Shown: positions 52,251 to 61,039, numbered from the stretch's first letter. The stretch: DNA of 64,000 nt from Actinophytocola xinjiangensis (GCF_001921215.1 NZ_MSIF01000025.1:1-64000), one strand, 5' to 3'. Translations and numbers: made by a program. The notes: generated by a model from the sequence alone, not told the origin.

Positions 52251-52389
52251 TTCCGGACTCGTGGACGGATCGAGAACGTGACGAATTCCCGGCTTTCTGG
52301 GGACCGCCGGCCCACTACGTGGGGACAGCGGCGGAGCCAACCTTAGGCGATATCGATGGCGGCCGTCGCTCTGCTTGAGGAGCTGTTCA

Positions 52390-53736
52390 ATGCGATTCAT
52401 CTCTGGTCAACATGAACTGAAAGTAGCGGTTATCGGACTCGGGTACGTCGGTTCGTGTATCGCGGCGACGCTCGCGGATCGCGGCCTCGACGTCGTGGGT
52501 ATCGACACCGACTCCCGGCTCATCGACGAACTGGACAACGGCTTCTGCCGGTTCGAGGAGCAGGGTCTGCCCGAGCTGCTGTTCGCCGGCATCAGGGCCG
52601 GGAAGTTGCGGGTGTCCACCGACGCCGGTGAGGCCGCCGGCGCCGACGTGGTGCTGATGACCGTCGGCACCCCCGTCCGCGAGGACGGCTCGCTGGCCGA
52701 CGAGCAGTTGCAGAGCGCGATCCGCGAGCTGGCCGGCAACCTGCGGCGCGGGCAGCTGATCGTGCTCAAGAGCACCGTCCCGCCGGGCACCACCCGCAGC
52801 CTCGTGCTGCCGCTGCTGCAGAGCAGCGGGCTGACCGGCGGCGAGGACTTCGGGCTCGCGTTCACCCCCGAGCGTCTCGCCGAGGGCACCGCGCTGCACG
52901 AGCTGAACACGTTCCCGATCGTGGCCGGTGGCCTGGACGCCGACAGCGCGGCCGACGCCGCCGAGTTCTGGCGCCAGGCGCTGGGCGTCGAGGTGATCGC
53001 CCTGGACTCGCTGGAGGCCGCGGAGATCGTCAAGCTCGCCGACAACTGGTGGATCGACCTGAACATCGCGCTGGGCAACGAACTGGCGAAGTTCTCCGCG
53101 CTGTTCGGGGTGGACGTGCTGGACGTCATCTCGGCGGCCAACTCGATCCCCAAGGGCAAGGGGATGGTCAACATCCTGCTGCCCAGCGTCGGTGTCGGCG
53201 GCTCCTGCCTGACCAAGGACCCGTGGATGGTGTGGCACTCCGCCCGCGAACGCGGCCTGGAGATCCTCACCGCGCCGGCCGGGCGCGAGGTCAACGCCGG
53301 GATGCCCGAGTACACCGCGCAGCTGGCGGTGGACGGGCTGACCAAGCTGGGCAAGGACCCGGCCACGTCCAAGGTCGCCGTGCTGGGGCTGGCGTTCAAG
53401 AACAACACCGGTGACCTGCGCGCCACCCCGACCAGGGACGCCGTCGAGGCCCTGGACCGCGCCTGCGGCGAGGTGGTCGTGTACGACCCGCTGGTGGACG
53501 CCGCCGAGGCGGAGAAACTGTTCGGCCGCCCGCTGGCCGGCTCGGTCCAGGACGCGGTGCGCGACGCGGACTGTGTGGCCGTCCTGGCCCTGCACCGCGA
53601 CTTCGCCGACCTGGACTTCGCGTCCCTGCCGGTCGCCGCCGACTGCCTCGTGCTCGACGGCCGCGCCTACTACTCCCGCGACAAGATCGCCGAACTCAAC
53701 TCCCTCGGCTACGCCTACCGCGGAGTCGGCCGATGA
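52390..53736 (+). CDS. nucleotide-sugar dehydrogenase (UDP-glucose/ManNAc 6-dehydrogenase family)
   Basis: A 448-residue protein: LKVAVIGLGYVGSCIAATLADRGLDVVGIDTD (NAD loop), FTPERLAEG, AEIVKLADNWWIDLNIALGNELAKF and VGVGGSCLTKDPW with catalytic Cys273. VLGLAFKNNTGDLRATPTRD marks the C-terminal domain. The family oxidises the C6 alcohol of an NDP-hexose to a uronate. The ATG at 52390 has GAGGAG seven bases upstream. It overlaps the epimerase gene (ATGA). The exact NDP-sugar is uncertain: the wording is nearer WecC/UDP-ManNAc types than classical Ugd in places. Confidence 0.88.
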   Translation: MRFISGQHELKVAVIGLGYVGSCIAATLADRGLDVVGIDTDSRLIDELDNGFCRFEEQGLPELLFAGIRAGKLRVSTDAGEAAGADVVLMTVGTPVREDGSLADEQLQSAIRELAGNLRRGQLIVLKSTVPPGTTRSLVLPLLQSSGLTGGEDFGLAFTPERLAEGTALHELNTFPIVAGGLDADSAADAAEFWRQALGVEVIALDSLEAAEIVKLADNWWIDLNIALGNELAKFSALFGVDVLDVISAANSIPKGKGMVNILLPSVGVGGSCLTKDPWMVWHSARERGLEILTAPAGREVNAGMPEYTAQLAVDGLTKLGKDPATSKVAVLGLAFKNNTGDLRATPTRDAVEALDRACGEVVVYDPLVDAAEAEKLFGRPLAGSVQDAVRDADCVAVLALHRDFADLDFASLPVAADCLVLDGRAYYSRDKIAELNSLGYAYRGVGR

Positions 53737-54716
53737 AGGCCGTGGTTACGGGGGGCTGTGGGTTCATCGGCAGTCACCTGGTCGAGGCGTTGGTCGCGCG
53801 GGGCGACGAGGTCACCATCTTCGACGGGGCGCCGCCGCCGCACTGGCAGCAGACCGCGCGCCGGCACGCCCGCTACGTGCCCGGTGACGTGCTGGACCGC
53901 GAGGCGCTCGCCACGGCCATCACCGCCGAGGCGGACGTCGTGTACCACCTGGCGGCGGTGGTCGGGGTGGACAACTACCTGGCCCGGCCGCTGGACGTCA
54001 TCGACGTCAACTTCACCGGCACCCGCAACGTGCTGGACCTGGCCGCCGACGCCGGCGCGAAGGTCGTGGTGGCCAGCACCAGCGAGGTGTTCGGCAAGAA
54101 CCCGGCCGTGCCGTGGCGCGAGGACGACGACCGGGTGCTGGGCGCGACCTCCGCCGACCGCTGGACCTACAGCTCCAGCAAGGCACTCACCGAGCACCTC
54201 ACGTTCGCCTTCGTCCGCCAGCGCGGTCTGGACGCGACGATCGTGCGGTACTTCAACGCCTACGGGCCCCGCCAGCGGCCGGGTTTCGTGGTGAGCCGGT
54301 CGGTGCACCGGGCATTGAACGGGAAACCGGTGGTGGTCTACGACGACGGTCTGCAGACCCGCTGCTTCACGTTCATCGACGACGCGATCGCCGGCACCCT
54401 GCTGGCGGCCGACAGTCCGGCGGCGGTCGGTCAGGCGTTCAACATCGGCAGCATGATCGAGACCACGATCGGTGACGCCGCCGAGCTGGTCGTCAAGCTC
54501 GCCGGGCCGGAGACCGAGCTGCACCACGTGGACACCGGAGTCCGGCTGGGACAGTCCTATGAGGACCTGTCGCGTCGGGTGCCGGACAACACCAAGGCCA
54601 GGACGGTCCTGGGCTGGACGTGTGAGACCTCGCTGGAGAACGGCCTCGCCAGGACCATCGAGTGGGCCAGGAACAGCCAGTGGTGGCTGGACCTGGACGA
54701 CAGCGGCGCCGAGTAG
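53733..54716 (+). CDS. NAD-dependent sugar epimerase/dehydratase (UDP-glucuronate decarboxylase-like)
   Basis: A 327-residue extended SDR: VVTGGCGFIGSHLVEALVARGDEVTIFD, VYHLAAVVGVDNYLARPLDVIDVN, STSEVFGKNPAVPW, and WTYSSSKALTEHL with Tyr146 and Lys150. RYFNAYGPRQRPGFVVS and FTFIDDAIAGTLLAA complete the fold. Coupled to the dehydrogenase by an ATGA overlap. The pair mirrors uronate-forming plus decarboxylating enzymes that make pentoses in several antibiotic pathways; a 4-epimerase is the alternative. Confidence 0.87.
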   Translation: MKAVVTGGCGFIGSHLVEALVARGDEVTIFDGAPPPHWQQTARRHARYVPGDVLDREALATAITAEADVVYHLAAVVGVDNYLARPLDVIDVNFTGTRNVLDLAADAGAKVVVASTSEVFGKNPAVPWREDDDRVLGATSADRWTYSSSKALTEHLTFAFVRQRGLDATIVRYFNAYGPRQRPGFVVSRSVHRALNGKPVVVYDDGLQTRCFTFIDDAIAGTLLAADSPAAVGQAFNIGSMIETTIGDAAELVVKLAGPETELHHVDTGVRLGQSYEDLSRRVPDNTKARTVLGWTCETSLENGLARTIEWARNSQWWLDLDDSGAE

Positions 54717-54728
54717 GGCGGGGCGTGG

Positions 54729-55283
54729 TCACCGTCCCCAGCGGGTACGGCCCCACGGCTTGACCACCGAGAGCAGCACACAGATGGTGTACACCGAGGT
54801 CGAGACGATGCCGGCGGAGACCAGTGCCATGTCGTCCAGCGTGACCAGCTGGTCGGCGGCGGTGGTCTCCACCGCGTCGCGCCGCGACTGGAGCTCGGGG
54901 ACCAGCGAGAACGTGGTGAGCAGCACGACCACGGTGGTCAGCAGGAACTTCGTGAGCACCCACTTGTGCCGCACCAGACCCCACTTGGTGCCCAACGCCA
55001 GCAGCAGCCCGGTGGCGAACGCGATCCAGGCGATCGGGATCAGGACCACGTCGGCGATCACGCCCAGCGCGTTGAGCATCGAGTGTTGCAGCTCGGGGCT
55101 GTCGGTGGTCAACGCGGTGGCACCCAGCGCCAGGTCGGCGAAGGTGACGCCCAGCCAGCCGACGGCCGTCATCACGTGCAGGACGAGCACGGTTCTGCGC
55201 ACCGGTTGGGGCATCAGCCCGATCCGGCGGGCGGGCCTGGCCCGGGTGGCGGTCGGGTCGTTCACCTTGCTGTCCGAAGTCAC
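54729..55283 (-). CDS. DUF2269-like integral membrane protein
   Basis: A 184-residue protein with four hydrophobic helices: VLVLHVMTAVGWLGVTFADLAL, MLNALGVIADVVLIPIAWIAFATGLLLAL, VLTKFLLTTVVVLLTTFSLVP and MALVSAGIVSTSVYTICVLLSVV. The early H-V-M-T-A-V-G-W-L-G is characteristic. GTG 55283 is preferred, with GGGGGAG eight bases upstream. The gene opposes the sugar operon and is divergent from the CCR gene. Its function is unknown. Confidence 0.72.
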   Translation of the reverse strand: MTSDSKVNDPTATRARPARRIGLMPQPVRRTVLVLHVMTAVGWLGVTFADLALGATALTTDSPELQHSMLNALGVIADVVLIPIAWIAFATGLLLALGTKWGLVRHKWVLTKFLLTTVVVLLTTFSLVPELQSRRDAVETTAADQLVTLDDMALVSAGIVSTSVYTICVLLSVVKPWGRTRWGR

Positions 55284-55423
55284 CGGGAACAACTCCCCCT
55301 GACGGGAAACCGACGGAAAACACTGTCAGACCAATTCAACCCCACCGACGCTAGCGGATCGGTCGTGACCACGCGTCCCGGCAGGTCGGCACGAGCGCGT
55401 CGCGACCGAACGAGGAGTCCGTG

Positions 55424-56764
55424 ATGAACGTCGATGCGCTTGGCCAGGCGGTCGTGGACGGGGCAGGGCCCGAGGAGTTGGCGCGCCACGAGGTGCCGGC
55501 CGACTACTACGCCTCCTACATCCACCAGGACGACGTCGACATGTTCCGCGGTGTCGCGGACAAGGACGTGCGCAAGTCCTTACGCCTGGGCAGGGTGCCG
55601 ATGCCGGAACTGGCCCCGGACGAGGTGCTGGTCGCGGTGATGGCCGCCGCGGTCAACTTCAACACCGTGTGGTCGGCGATCTTCGAGCCCCTGCCCACCT
55701 TCCAGTTCCTCAAGCACCTGGCCCGGCGCGGCAAGTGGGAGTCGCGCCACGACCAGCCGCACCAGGTCGTCGGCTCGGACGCCGCCGGGGTGGTCGTCGC
55801 GATGGGCGACGGCGTGCGCGGCGGGTGGAAGCTGGGCGACCACGTGGTCGTGAGCCCCAGCTACGCCGACGACCAGGACCCGCTGGTCCAGGACGACTCG
55901 ATCAAGGCCGGCACGCTGGCCTGGGGTTTCGAGACCAACTTCGGCTCGTTCGGGCACTACTGCGTCGTGCGGTCCAGCATGCTGATGCGCAAGCCGGCCC
56001 ACCTGTCGTGGGAGGAGGCGGCCGCCAACCCGCTGTGCGCTGGCACCGCCTACCGGATGCTGGTCAGCGACCACGGCGCCCGGATGAAGCAGGGCGACGT
56101 GGTGCTGCTGTGGGGCGCGACCGGCGGCCTGGGCGCCTACGGCGTGCAGTTCGTCAAGAACGGCGGCGGGATCCCCGTCGGCGTGGTCAGCTCGCCCGCC
56201 AAGGAGCAGCTGGCCCGCGACCTCGGCTGCGACGTGGTGATCAACCGCGAGGAGCTGGGGATGGCCGGCTACGACGGCCTGGATCCCGGGCGCACCATGG
56301 AGATCGGCCGCCGGCTCGGCAAGATCATCCGCTCGCAGGTCGGCCAGGACCCCGACATCGTCTACGACTACGTCGGCCAGAAGACCTTCGGTGTCTCGGT
56401 GTTCGTCGCCAAGGCCGCCGGCACCGTGGTCACCTGCGGGTCGAGCACCGGCTACCAGCACCAGTTCGACAACCGCTACCTGTGGATGCGGGTCAAGCGG
56501 ATCATCGGCAGCCACGGGGCCAACATGCGTGAGCAGCTGGACTGCAACCGGTTGATCGAGCGCGGGCGGATCGCCCCGACGCTCTCGGCCGTGTACCCGC
56601 TCGCCGAGGTGCCCGAGGCGGTGCGTCTGGTGCAGACCAACACACACACCGGCAAGGTCGGCGTGCTGTGCCTGGCCCCGTCGGAGGGCCTTGGCATCAC
56701 CGACCCCGTGCTGCGCGAGCGCATCGGCGAGGACCGGCTGACCCTGTTCCGCCGGGCCACCTGA
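55424..56764 (+). CDS. ccr: crotonyl-CoA carboxylase/reductase
   Basis: A 446-residue MDR-type enzyme. NADP loop GATGGLGAYG at 231-240. The four CO2-site residues known from the Kitasatospora enzyme (Asn81, Phe170, Glu171, His365) correspond to Asn80, Phe169, Glu170 and His364, in NFNTVWSAIFEP, WGFETNFGSF and RIIGSHGAN, so carboxylation is expected. It makes ethylmalonyl-CoA from crotonyl-CoA, or analogues from other enoyl-CoAs. ATG 55424 is preferred over GTG 55421 for its spacing to GAGGAG. First gene of a run leading into the phospholipid genes; no PKS that obviously uses ethylmalonyl-CoA is in the window. Confidence 0.92.
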   Translation: MNVDALGQAVVDGAGPEELARHEVPADYYASYIHQDDVDMFRGVADKDVRKSLRLGRVPMPELAPDEVLVAVMAAAVNFNTVWSAIFEPLPTFQFLKHLARRGKWESRHDQPHQVVGSDAAGVVVAMGDGVRGGWKLGDHVVVSPSYADDQDPLVQDDSIKAGTLAWGFETNFGSFGHYCVVRSSMLMRKPAHLSWEEAAANPLCAGTAYRMLVSDHGARMKQGDVVLLWGATGGLGAYGVQFVKNGGGIPVGVVSSPAKEQLARDLGCDVVINREELGMAGYDGLDPGRTMEIGRRLGKIIRSQVGQDPDIVYDYVGQKTFGVSVFVAKAAGTVVTCGSSTGYQHQFDNRYLWMRVKRIIGSHGANMREQLDCNRLIERGRIAPTLSAVYPLAEVPEAVRLVQTNTHTGKVGVLCLAPSEGLGITDPVLRERIGEDRLTLFRRAT

Positions 56765-56819
56765 ACCTGACCACGCGGCCGAACCGGCCGCCCGAGAAAA
56801 AGATGAACTGGGGATCAGC

Positions 56820-57503
56820 ATGACAGTCGACGACGACTTACGTGGCAACGACCTGTCCGCCAACGACCTACCCACCCGAAAGATCTCCTCGGCCGGGCTC
56901 TACTCCCTGAAGGCCTGGTTCGCCGCCCGGCTCACGTTCGTCCGCGTGGTGCTGGTGCGGCGCGGCGTCAGCCCGAACACCATCAGCCTGGCCGGGATCC
57001 TGTTCGCCGCCGGCGCGGGACTGTCGCTGGCGTTGCTGCCGGCGCCGGTCGCCGCGCTGCCGGTGACGCTGCTGCTGGTCGCCCGGCTCGCCGCGGCCAA
57101 CCTGGACGGTTCGGTGGCCCGCGAGTCCGGCCGCCAGACCCGCTGGGGCGCGGTGCTCAACGAGTTCGGCGACCGGGCCGCCGACCTGCTGGTGCTCGCC
57201 GGACTGCTGGCGCACGTGTCGCTGCCGCTGGCGCTGGGCGTGCTGCTGGCCGCCTCGATGCCCTCGTGGGTGTCGCTGGCCGGCGCGGCCGCCGGAACGC
57301 GCCGGATCAACGGCGGCCCGGTCGGCAAGACCGAACGCTGCCTGCTCGTGGCGCTGGCCGCCGCGACCGGCTGGTACACCGCGTTCGCGGTGGTGGTGCT
57401 CGCCGGCTCGGTGGTCACCGGGCTGTTACGCATGGTGCGCCTGGCCCGCGAACACGAGATAGCCGCACCGACCGGGAGGACCGGACAACCAGTACGAGGC
57501 TGA
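56820..57503 (+). CDS. CDP-alcohol phosphatidyltransferase, YnbA-like with variant motif
   Basis: A 227-residue membrane enzyme. Its signature spans ANLDGSVARESGRQTRWG and AVLNEFGD, so two of the four Asp of D-x2-DG-x2-AR-x8-G-x3-D-x3-D are replaced: the first by Ala and the third by Asn. The same Asn occurs in the YnbA-like subfamily, whose product is unknown. About five membrane helices follow the N-terminal amphipathic stretch. It lies two bases ahead of a CdsA/YnbB-like gene. The acceptor alcohol is unknown. Confidence 0.82.
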   Translation: MTVDDDLRGNDLSANDLPTRKISSAGLYSLKAWFAARLTFVRVVLVRRGVSPNTISLAGILFAAGAGLSLALLPAPVAALPVTLLLVARLAAANLDGSVARESGRQTRWGAVLNEFGDRAADLLVLAGLLAHVSLPLALGVLLAASMPSWVSLAGAAAGTRRINGGPVGKTERCLLVALAAATGWYTAFAVVVLAGSVVTGLLRMVRLAREHEIAAPTGRTGQPVRG

Positions 57504-57504
57504 C

Positions 57505-58350
57505 ATGCCCTCCTGGTTGAGTCCCTATCCCGAGCTGGCGCGTGCGGTCCCGGTCATCGCCGGCATGCTCCTGGTCACCGGTGTGCTGCTGCTGTTCGTG
57601 CGCAACGCCGAACTGCGCCGGCGGTGGCGAACCTGGCTGGTCGCCGCGATCCTGCTGTGCACGACGATGTCCTTCGGCGGGCCCGGCGCCGCGGTGTTCG
57701 CCGCCGGTCTCGGTGTCGTCGGGTCGCTGGAGTACGGGCGGCTGATGGGCCTGCGCGCCGCCGACCGGACGGTCCTGGTCGCGGCCAGCGTGGTGGTGCC
57801 GTTCTCGGTGCTGTCCGGGTTCACGCCATCCTCGGTGCCCGCCGTGGGCATCGGTCTGGTGGTGGCCGCGTTGCCGCCGCTGCTTGGCCAGGACGCCGAA
57901 CGCGGCGCCACCCGCGCCGCCGCGACCGCCTTCGGCCTGCTGTGGCTGCCGATCGCGTTGAGCGGCATCGTCTCGCTGGGCGGCACCGTGCTCGCCGTGT
58001 GCGTCGCGGTCGCCTTCGCCGACGTCGGCGGCTGGTGCGGCGGGCGCGCGCTGGGCCGCTCCGGCCCGCTGAGCCGATCGCTGTCCACGCTCTCGCCGAA
58101 CAAGACCTGGGCCGGTGTGCTCGGGTCCGGTGTGTTCGCGGGCCTGGCGCTGGTGGCGCTCTCGGCGTGGACGCCGTGGCTGCACGCGGCGGTGCTGGCC
58201 GGCTGCGTGCTCGGCGACCTTCTCGAATCCATGTTCAAGCGTGGTGCGGGCGTCAAGGACGCCGGTCGCTGGCTGCCCGGTTTCGGCGGCCTGCTGGATC
58301 GCATCGACTCGCTGCTCATCACGCTGATCCTGTTGGGAGTGACGGCATGA
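57505..58350 (+). CDS. phosphatidate cytidylyltransferase, CdsA/YnbB-like
   Basis: A 281-residue polytopic protein. The C-terminal CDP-DAG synthase signature is MFKRGAGVKDAGRWLPGFGG followed by LLDRIDSL, with Lys-Asp and the two Asp of LDRID; the usual His of PGHGG is Phe. TLSPNKTWAGVLGSG and FADVGGWCGGRALGR are further family blocks. It makes CDP-diacylglycerol, presumably feeding the preceding transferase. Its stop overlaps the start of the acyltransferase gene (ATGA). Confidence 0.87.
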   Translation: MPSWLSPYPELARAVPVIAGMLLVTGVLLLFVRNAELRRRWRTWLVAAILLCTTMSFGGPGAAVFAAGLGVVGSLEYGRLMGLRAADRTVLVAASVVVPFSVLSGFTPSSVPAVGIGLVVAALPPLLGQDAERGATRAAATAFGLLWLPIALSGIVSLGGTVLAVCVAVAFADVGGWCGGRALGRSGPLSRSLSTLSPNKTWAGVLGSGVFAGLALVALSAWTPWLHAAVLAGCVLGDLLESMFKRGAGVKDAGRWLPGFGGLLDRIDSLLITLILLGVTA

Positions 58351-59573
58351 CCACCCGGACGGAGGCTCCGCGACAGCGGAGAACCGCACTGTTACCCACC
58401 CGGCGCCGGCCCCGGGCCGGCGCCCAACTGGCCGCGCTGGCCCGCAAGGTCGGCTGGCGGCTGTTCTTTTTCCTGCTCGGCGGCATCAAGGTCCACGGCC
58501 GGCTGCCCGCCGGCGGCTGTGTCGTGGTCGCCAACCACAGCTCGCACGCCGACGCGCCGGTGCTGGCCGCCTCGCTGCGGGCCCGGTCCGCGCCCCGGGT
58601 CGCCGCCGCCTGGGACTACTGGTTCCGTGGCTGGTTCCGGCGGGTGGTGTGCACCCGGCTGGTCGGCGCGTTCCCCATGCACCGCCAGGGCTCGGACGCC
58701 TACCTGTCGCTGCGGGAGCAGGCCGGGCCGCTGCTGGCCGCCGGGCAGGCCGTGGTCGTGTTCCCGGAGGGCACCCGGGGCGGCGGCGAGCTCGGCGAGT
58801 TCCGGGGCGGTGCGTTCCGGCTGGCCGCCGAGTACGGCGTGCCGGTGGTGCCGGTCGCGGTGTGCGGCACCGGGCGGATGCTGGCCAAGCGCGGTCGTCT
58901 GCGGCCCCAGCGGATCGGCGTGCGGATCGGCGCGCCGCTGGAGGCGCCGGACAAGGACCGGGCCCGCGCCGAGGTCGCGGCGCTGATCGAGGGCCACCGG
59001 CCCAGGGACAGTCGGCTGCGGGTGCGGATCGCCCGGCTGGCGGCGTCGCGGTGGGGCCTGGCGCTGGTGGCGGCGTGGTCGTTCACCGAGGCGTTGAGCT
59101 GGCCGCTGATCCCCGAGTCGCTGCTGGCCATCCTGTGTGTCGCCGCGCCGAGGTTCGCGCCCCGGCTGATCCTGACGACCGTGCTGGCCAGTGTCGCCGG
59201 CGGGGTCGCCGCTCTGGGCCTCTACGCCGCCACACCGGTGACCCTGCCCCAGCCGCTGACCACCGACCGGATGCTCGTCCAGGTGCGCACCGAGCTGCGG
59301 GCCGAGGGCGCGGCCGCGGTCGCGCACCAGCCCTCCAGCGCGATCCCCTACAAGCTGTACTCGGCCGAGGCCGGCCGGATGGGGGTGAACGCCGGCGAGT
59401 GGGCGGTGAACTCGCTGACCGCGCGCGGTGAGCGGATGGTGATCATCGGCGCGGTGCTGGCGTTGATCGGTGTGCTGGCCCAGCGGTGGCGCCGGTTCTA
59501 CCCCGTCTGGGTGGTGGCGTTCACGGGGCTGTTCGTGGTCGGCCTCACGCTGCTCGTGCGGATGTGGAGCTGA
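58347..59573 (+). CDS. PlsC acyltransferase fused to a YqaA/VTT-like membrane domain
   Basis: A 408-residue protein. Residues about 40-215 are a lysophospholipid acyltransferase: VVVANHSSHADAPVLAASL (NHx4D motif near 62), AFPMHRQGSD, VVFPEGTRGGGELGEFRGGAFRLA (near 138) and VPVVPVAVCGTG. Residues about 235-405 form a membrane domain with ALSWPLIPESLLAILCVAAPRFAPRLILTTVLASVAGG and the SSAIPYKLYSAEAGRMGVN turn, typical of DedA/YqaA-type VTT proteins, some of which move lipids across bilayers. ATG 58347 is required by the coupling; upstream in-frame sequence is antisense-like. Confidence 0.82.
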   Translation: MTTRTEAPRQRRTALLPTRRRPRAGAQLAALARKVGWRLFFFLLGGIKVHGRLPAGGCVVVANHSSHADAPVLAASLRARSAPRVAAAWDYWFRGWFRRVVCTRLVGAFPMHRQGSDAYLSLREQAGPLLAAGQAVVVFPEGTRGGGELGEFRGGAFRLAAEYGVPVVPVAVCGTGRMLAKRGRLRPQRIGVRIGAPLEAPDKDRARAEVAALIEGHRPRDSRLRVRIARLAASRWGLALVAAWSFTEALSWPLIPESLLAILCVAAPRFAPRLILTTVLASVAGGVAALGLYAATPVTLPQPLTTDRMLVQVRTELRAEGAAAVAHQPSSAIPYKLYSAEAGRMGVNAGEWAVNSLTARGERMVIIGAVLALIGVLAQRWRRFYPVWVVAFTGLFVVGLTLLVRMWS

Positions 59574-59575
59574 GC

Positions 59576-60967
59576 ATGGCCACCACGACCTCACCGGCGG
59601 CGCGCCGGATGCTGCTGCTCACCGGGCTCGGCGTGTTCATCGTCTTCCTCGACACCACGATCGTGAACGTGGCGTTCGAGACGGTGCGCCGCGCCTTCGA
59701 CGCCGACCTCGCCACCCTGGTGTGGGTGCTCAACGCCTACACGCTGGTGTTCGCGGCGGTGCTGATCCCGGCCGGACGGATGAGCGACACCTACGGTGCC
59801 CGCCGCCTGTTCCAGCTCGGGCTGTGCGGGTTCGCGCTGGCCAGCGCGGTCTGCGGGCTGGCGCCATCGCCGGGGGTGCTGATCGCGGCCCGGACCGTCC
59901 AGGGCCTGTTCGGCGCCATGATCGTGCCGGCCTCGCTGACGCTGCTGCTGCGGGCCTTCCCCCGTGGCCAGCGGGCCGGCGCGGTCAGCGCGTGGGGCGC
60001 GATGGGCGCGGTCGCCACGGCGATCGGGCCGACGCTGGGTTCGCTGCTGATCGAGTACGCCGACTGGCGGCTGGTGTTCCTGGTGAACGTGCCGGTGTGC
60101 CTGGCCGCCGCGGCCTGGGGCCGGCGGCTGCTGGCCCCCGAGCCGGCCGCGCCCCGGGGCGGGGCACCCGACCCGCTGGGCGTGCTGATCAGCGGGGTCG
60201 GCCCGGCGCTGCTGAGCTTCGCGGTGATCTACGGCCCGAGGATCGGCTGGGCGGACCCCCGGGTCCTGGGGGCGCTGGTGCTGGGCGCGGCGACCGTGCC
60301 GTGGCTGGTGCGCCGGGCCCGCCGGGTCGCCCGGCCGGCGGTGGACCTGACACTGTTCGGGATCCGCAACTTCGTCGCGTCCACCGTGGTGACGCTGGTG
60401 TTCTCGGTGTCGTTCTTCGCGAACCTGCTGGCGAGCCTGCTGTTCCTGCAGAACGTGTGGCACTACTCGCCGCTGCTGGCGGCGTTGGCGGTCAGCCCGG
60501 CGGCGCTGGTGACCGCGCTGGTCGCGCCGGCGGCGGGTGGGCTGGCCGAGCGGTTCGGCTACCGGCAGGTGTTCGTCGCCGGCGCGGCCTGCTACACCGT
60601 CGGCGCGGTGCTGCTGGCCACCCGGCTCGGGCCGGACTCCGCGTGGTTGGCCGTCTGGCTGCCGACGCTGGTGCTCAACGGGGTCGGTGTCGGCCTGGCA
60701 CTGTCCACGGTGAACAGTGCGGCGGCCGCGTCGCTGCCGGAGGACCGCTTCGGCGTGGGGATCGCGGTGAACAACAGCTTCCGCCAGTTCGGTGGGGTGC
60801 TCGGGGTGAGCCTGCTGGTCGCCGCGCTCGGGTCGGCGGCCGACCTCGGTGCCTACCGGCTGGCCTGGTGGCTGCTCGCGTCGGTGACCGTCGCCAGCGC
60901 CGTGCTGTACGTGGCGTGGCACCGCGACCGGGCCCCCGACCGGGAGCTGGCGCTGGCGGGCCGGTGA
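59576..60967 (+). CDS. DHA2-family MFS exporter (third)
   Basis: A 463-residue, 14-helix transporter: VFIVFLDTTIVNVAFETVRRAF (motif D1), GRMSDTYGARRLFQLGLCGFALAS (motif A) and VATAIGPTLGSLLIEYADWRLVFLVNVPV (motif C). It begins two bases after the acyltransferase stop, so it belongs to the phospholipid operon and may export that operon's product. A strong hairpin follows the stop. Confidence 0.88.
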   Translation: MATTTSPAARRMLLLTGLGVFIVFLDTTIVNVAFETVRRAFDADLATLVWVLNAYTLVFAAVLIPAGRMSDTYGARRLFQLGLCGFALASAVCGLAPSPGVLIAARTVQGLFGAMIVPASLTLLLRAFPRGQRAGAVSAWGAMGAVATAIGPTLGSLLIEYADWRLVFLVNVPVCLAAAAWGRRLLAPEPAAPRGGAPDPLGVLISGVGPALLSFAVIYGPRIGWADPRVLGALVLGAATVPWLVRRARRVARPAVDLTLFGIRNFVASTVVTLVFSVSFFANLLASLLFLQNVWHYSPLLAALAVSPAALVTALVAPAAGGLAERFGYRQVFVAGAACYTVGAVLLATRLGPDSAWLAVWLPTLVLNGVGVGLALSTVNSAAAASLPEDRFGVGIAVNNSFRQFGGVLGVSLLVAALGSAADLGAYRLAWWLLASVTVASAVLYVAWHRDRAPDRELALAGR

Positions 60968-60985
60968 CCGGGCCGGTGACAACGG

Positions 60986-61019
60986 CGAACCGCCGGATGC
61001 CAACGCATCCGGCGGTTCG
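60986..61019. terminator. bidirectional hairpin terminator
   Basis: A perfect 15-bp stem (CGAACCGCCGGATGC / GCATCCGGCGGTTCG) with a CAAC loop, between a plus-strand exporter ending at 60967 and a minus-strand gene ending at 61040. No long T-run, but position and stem quality fit termination in both directions. Confidence 0.85.
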
Positions 61020-61039
61020 TGTGTCGTGGTGGGACGGTG

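Noticed and set aside
57624-58346. In-frame N-terminal extension of the acyltransferase reading frame
   Set aside because: It overlaps the whole CdsA-like gene and translates to Arg/Gly/Ala-rich sequence; the ATGA coupling at 58347 fixes the start.
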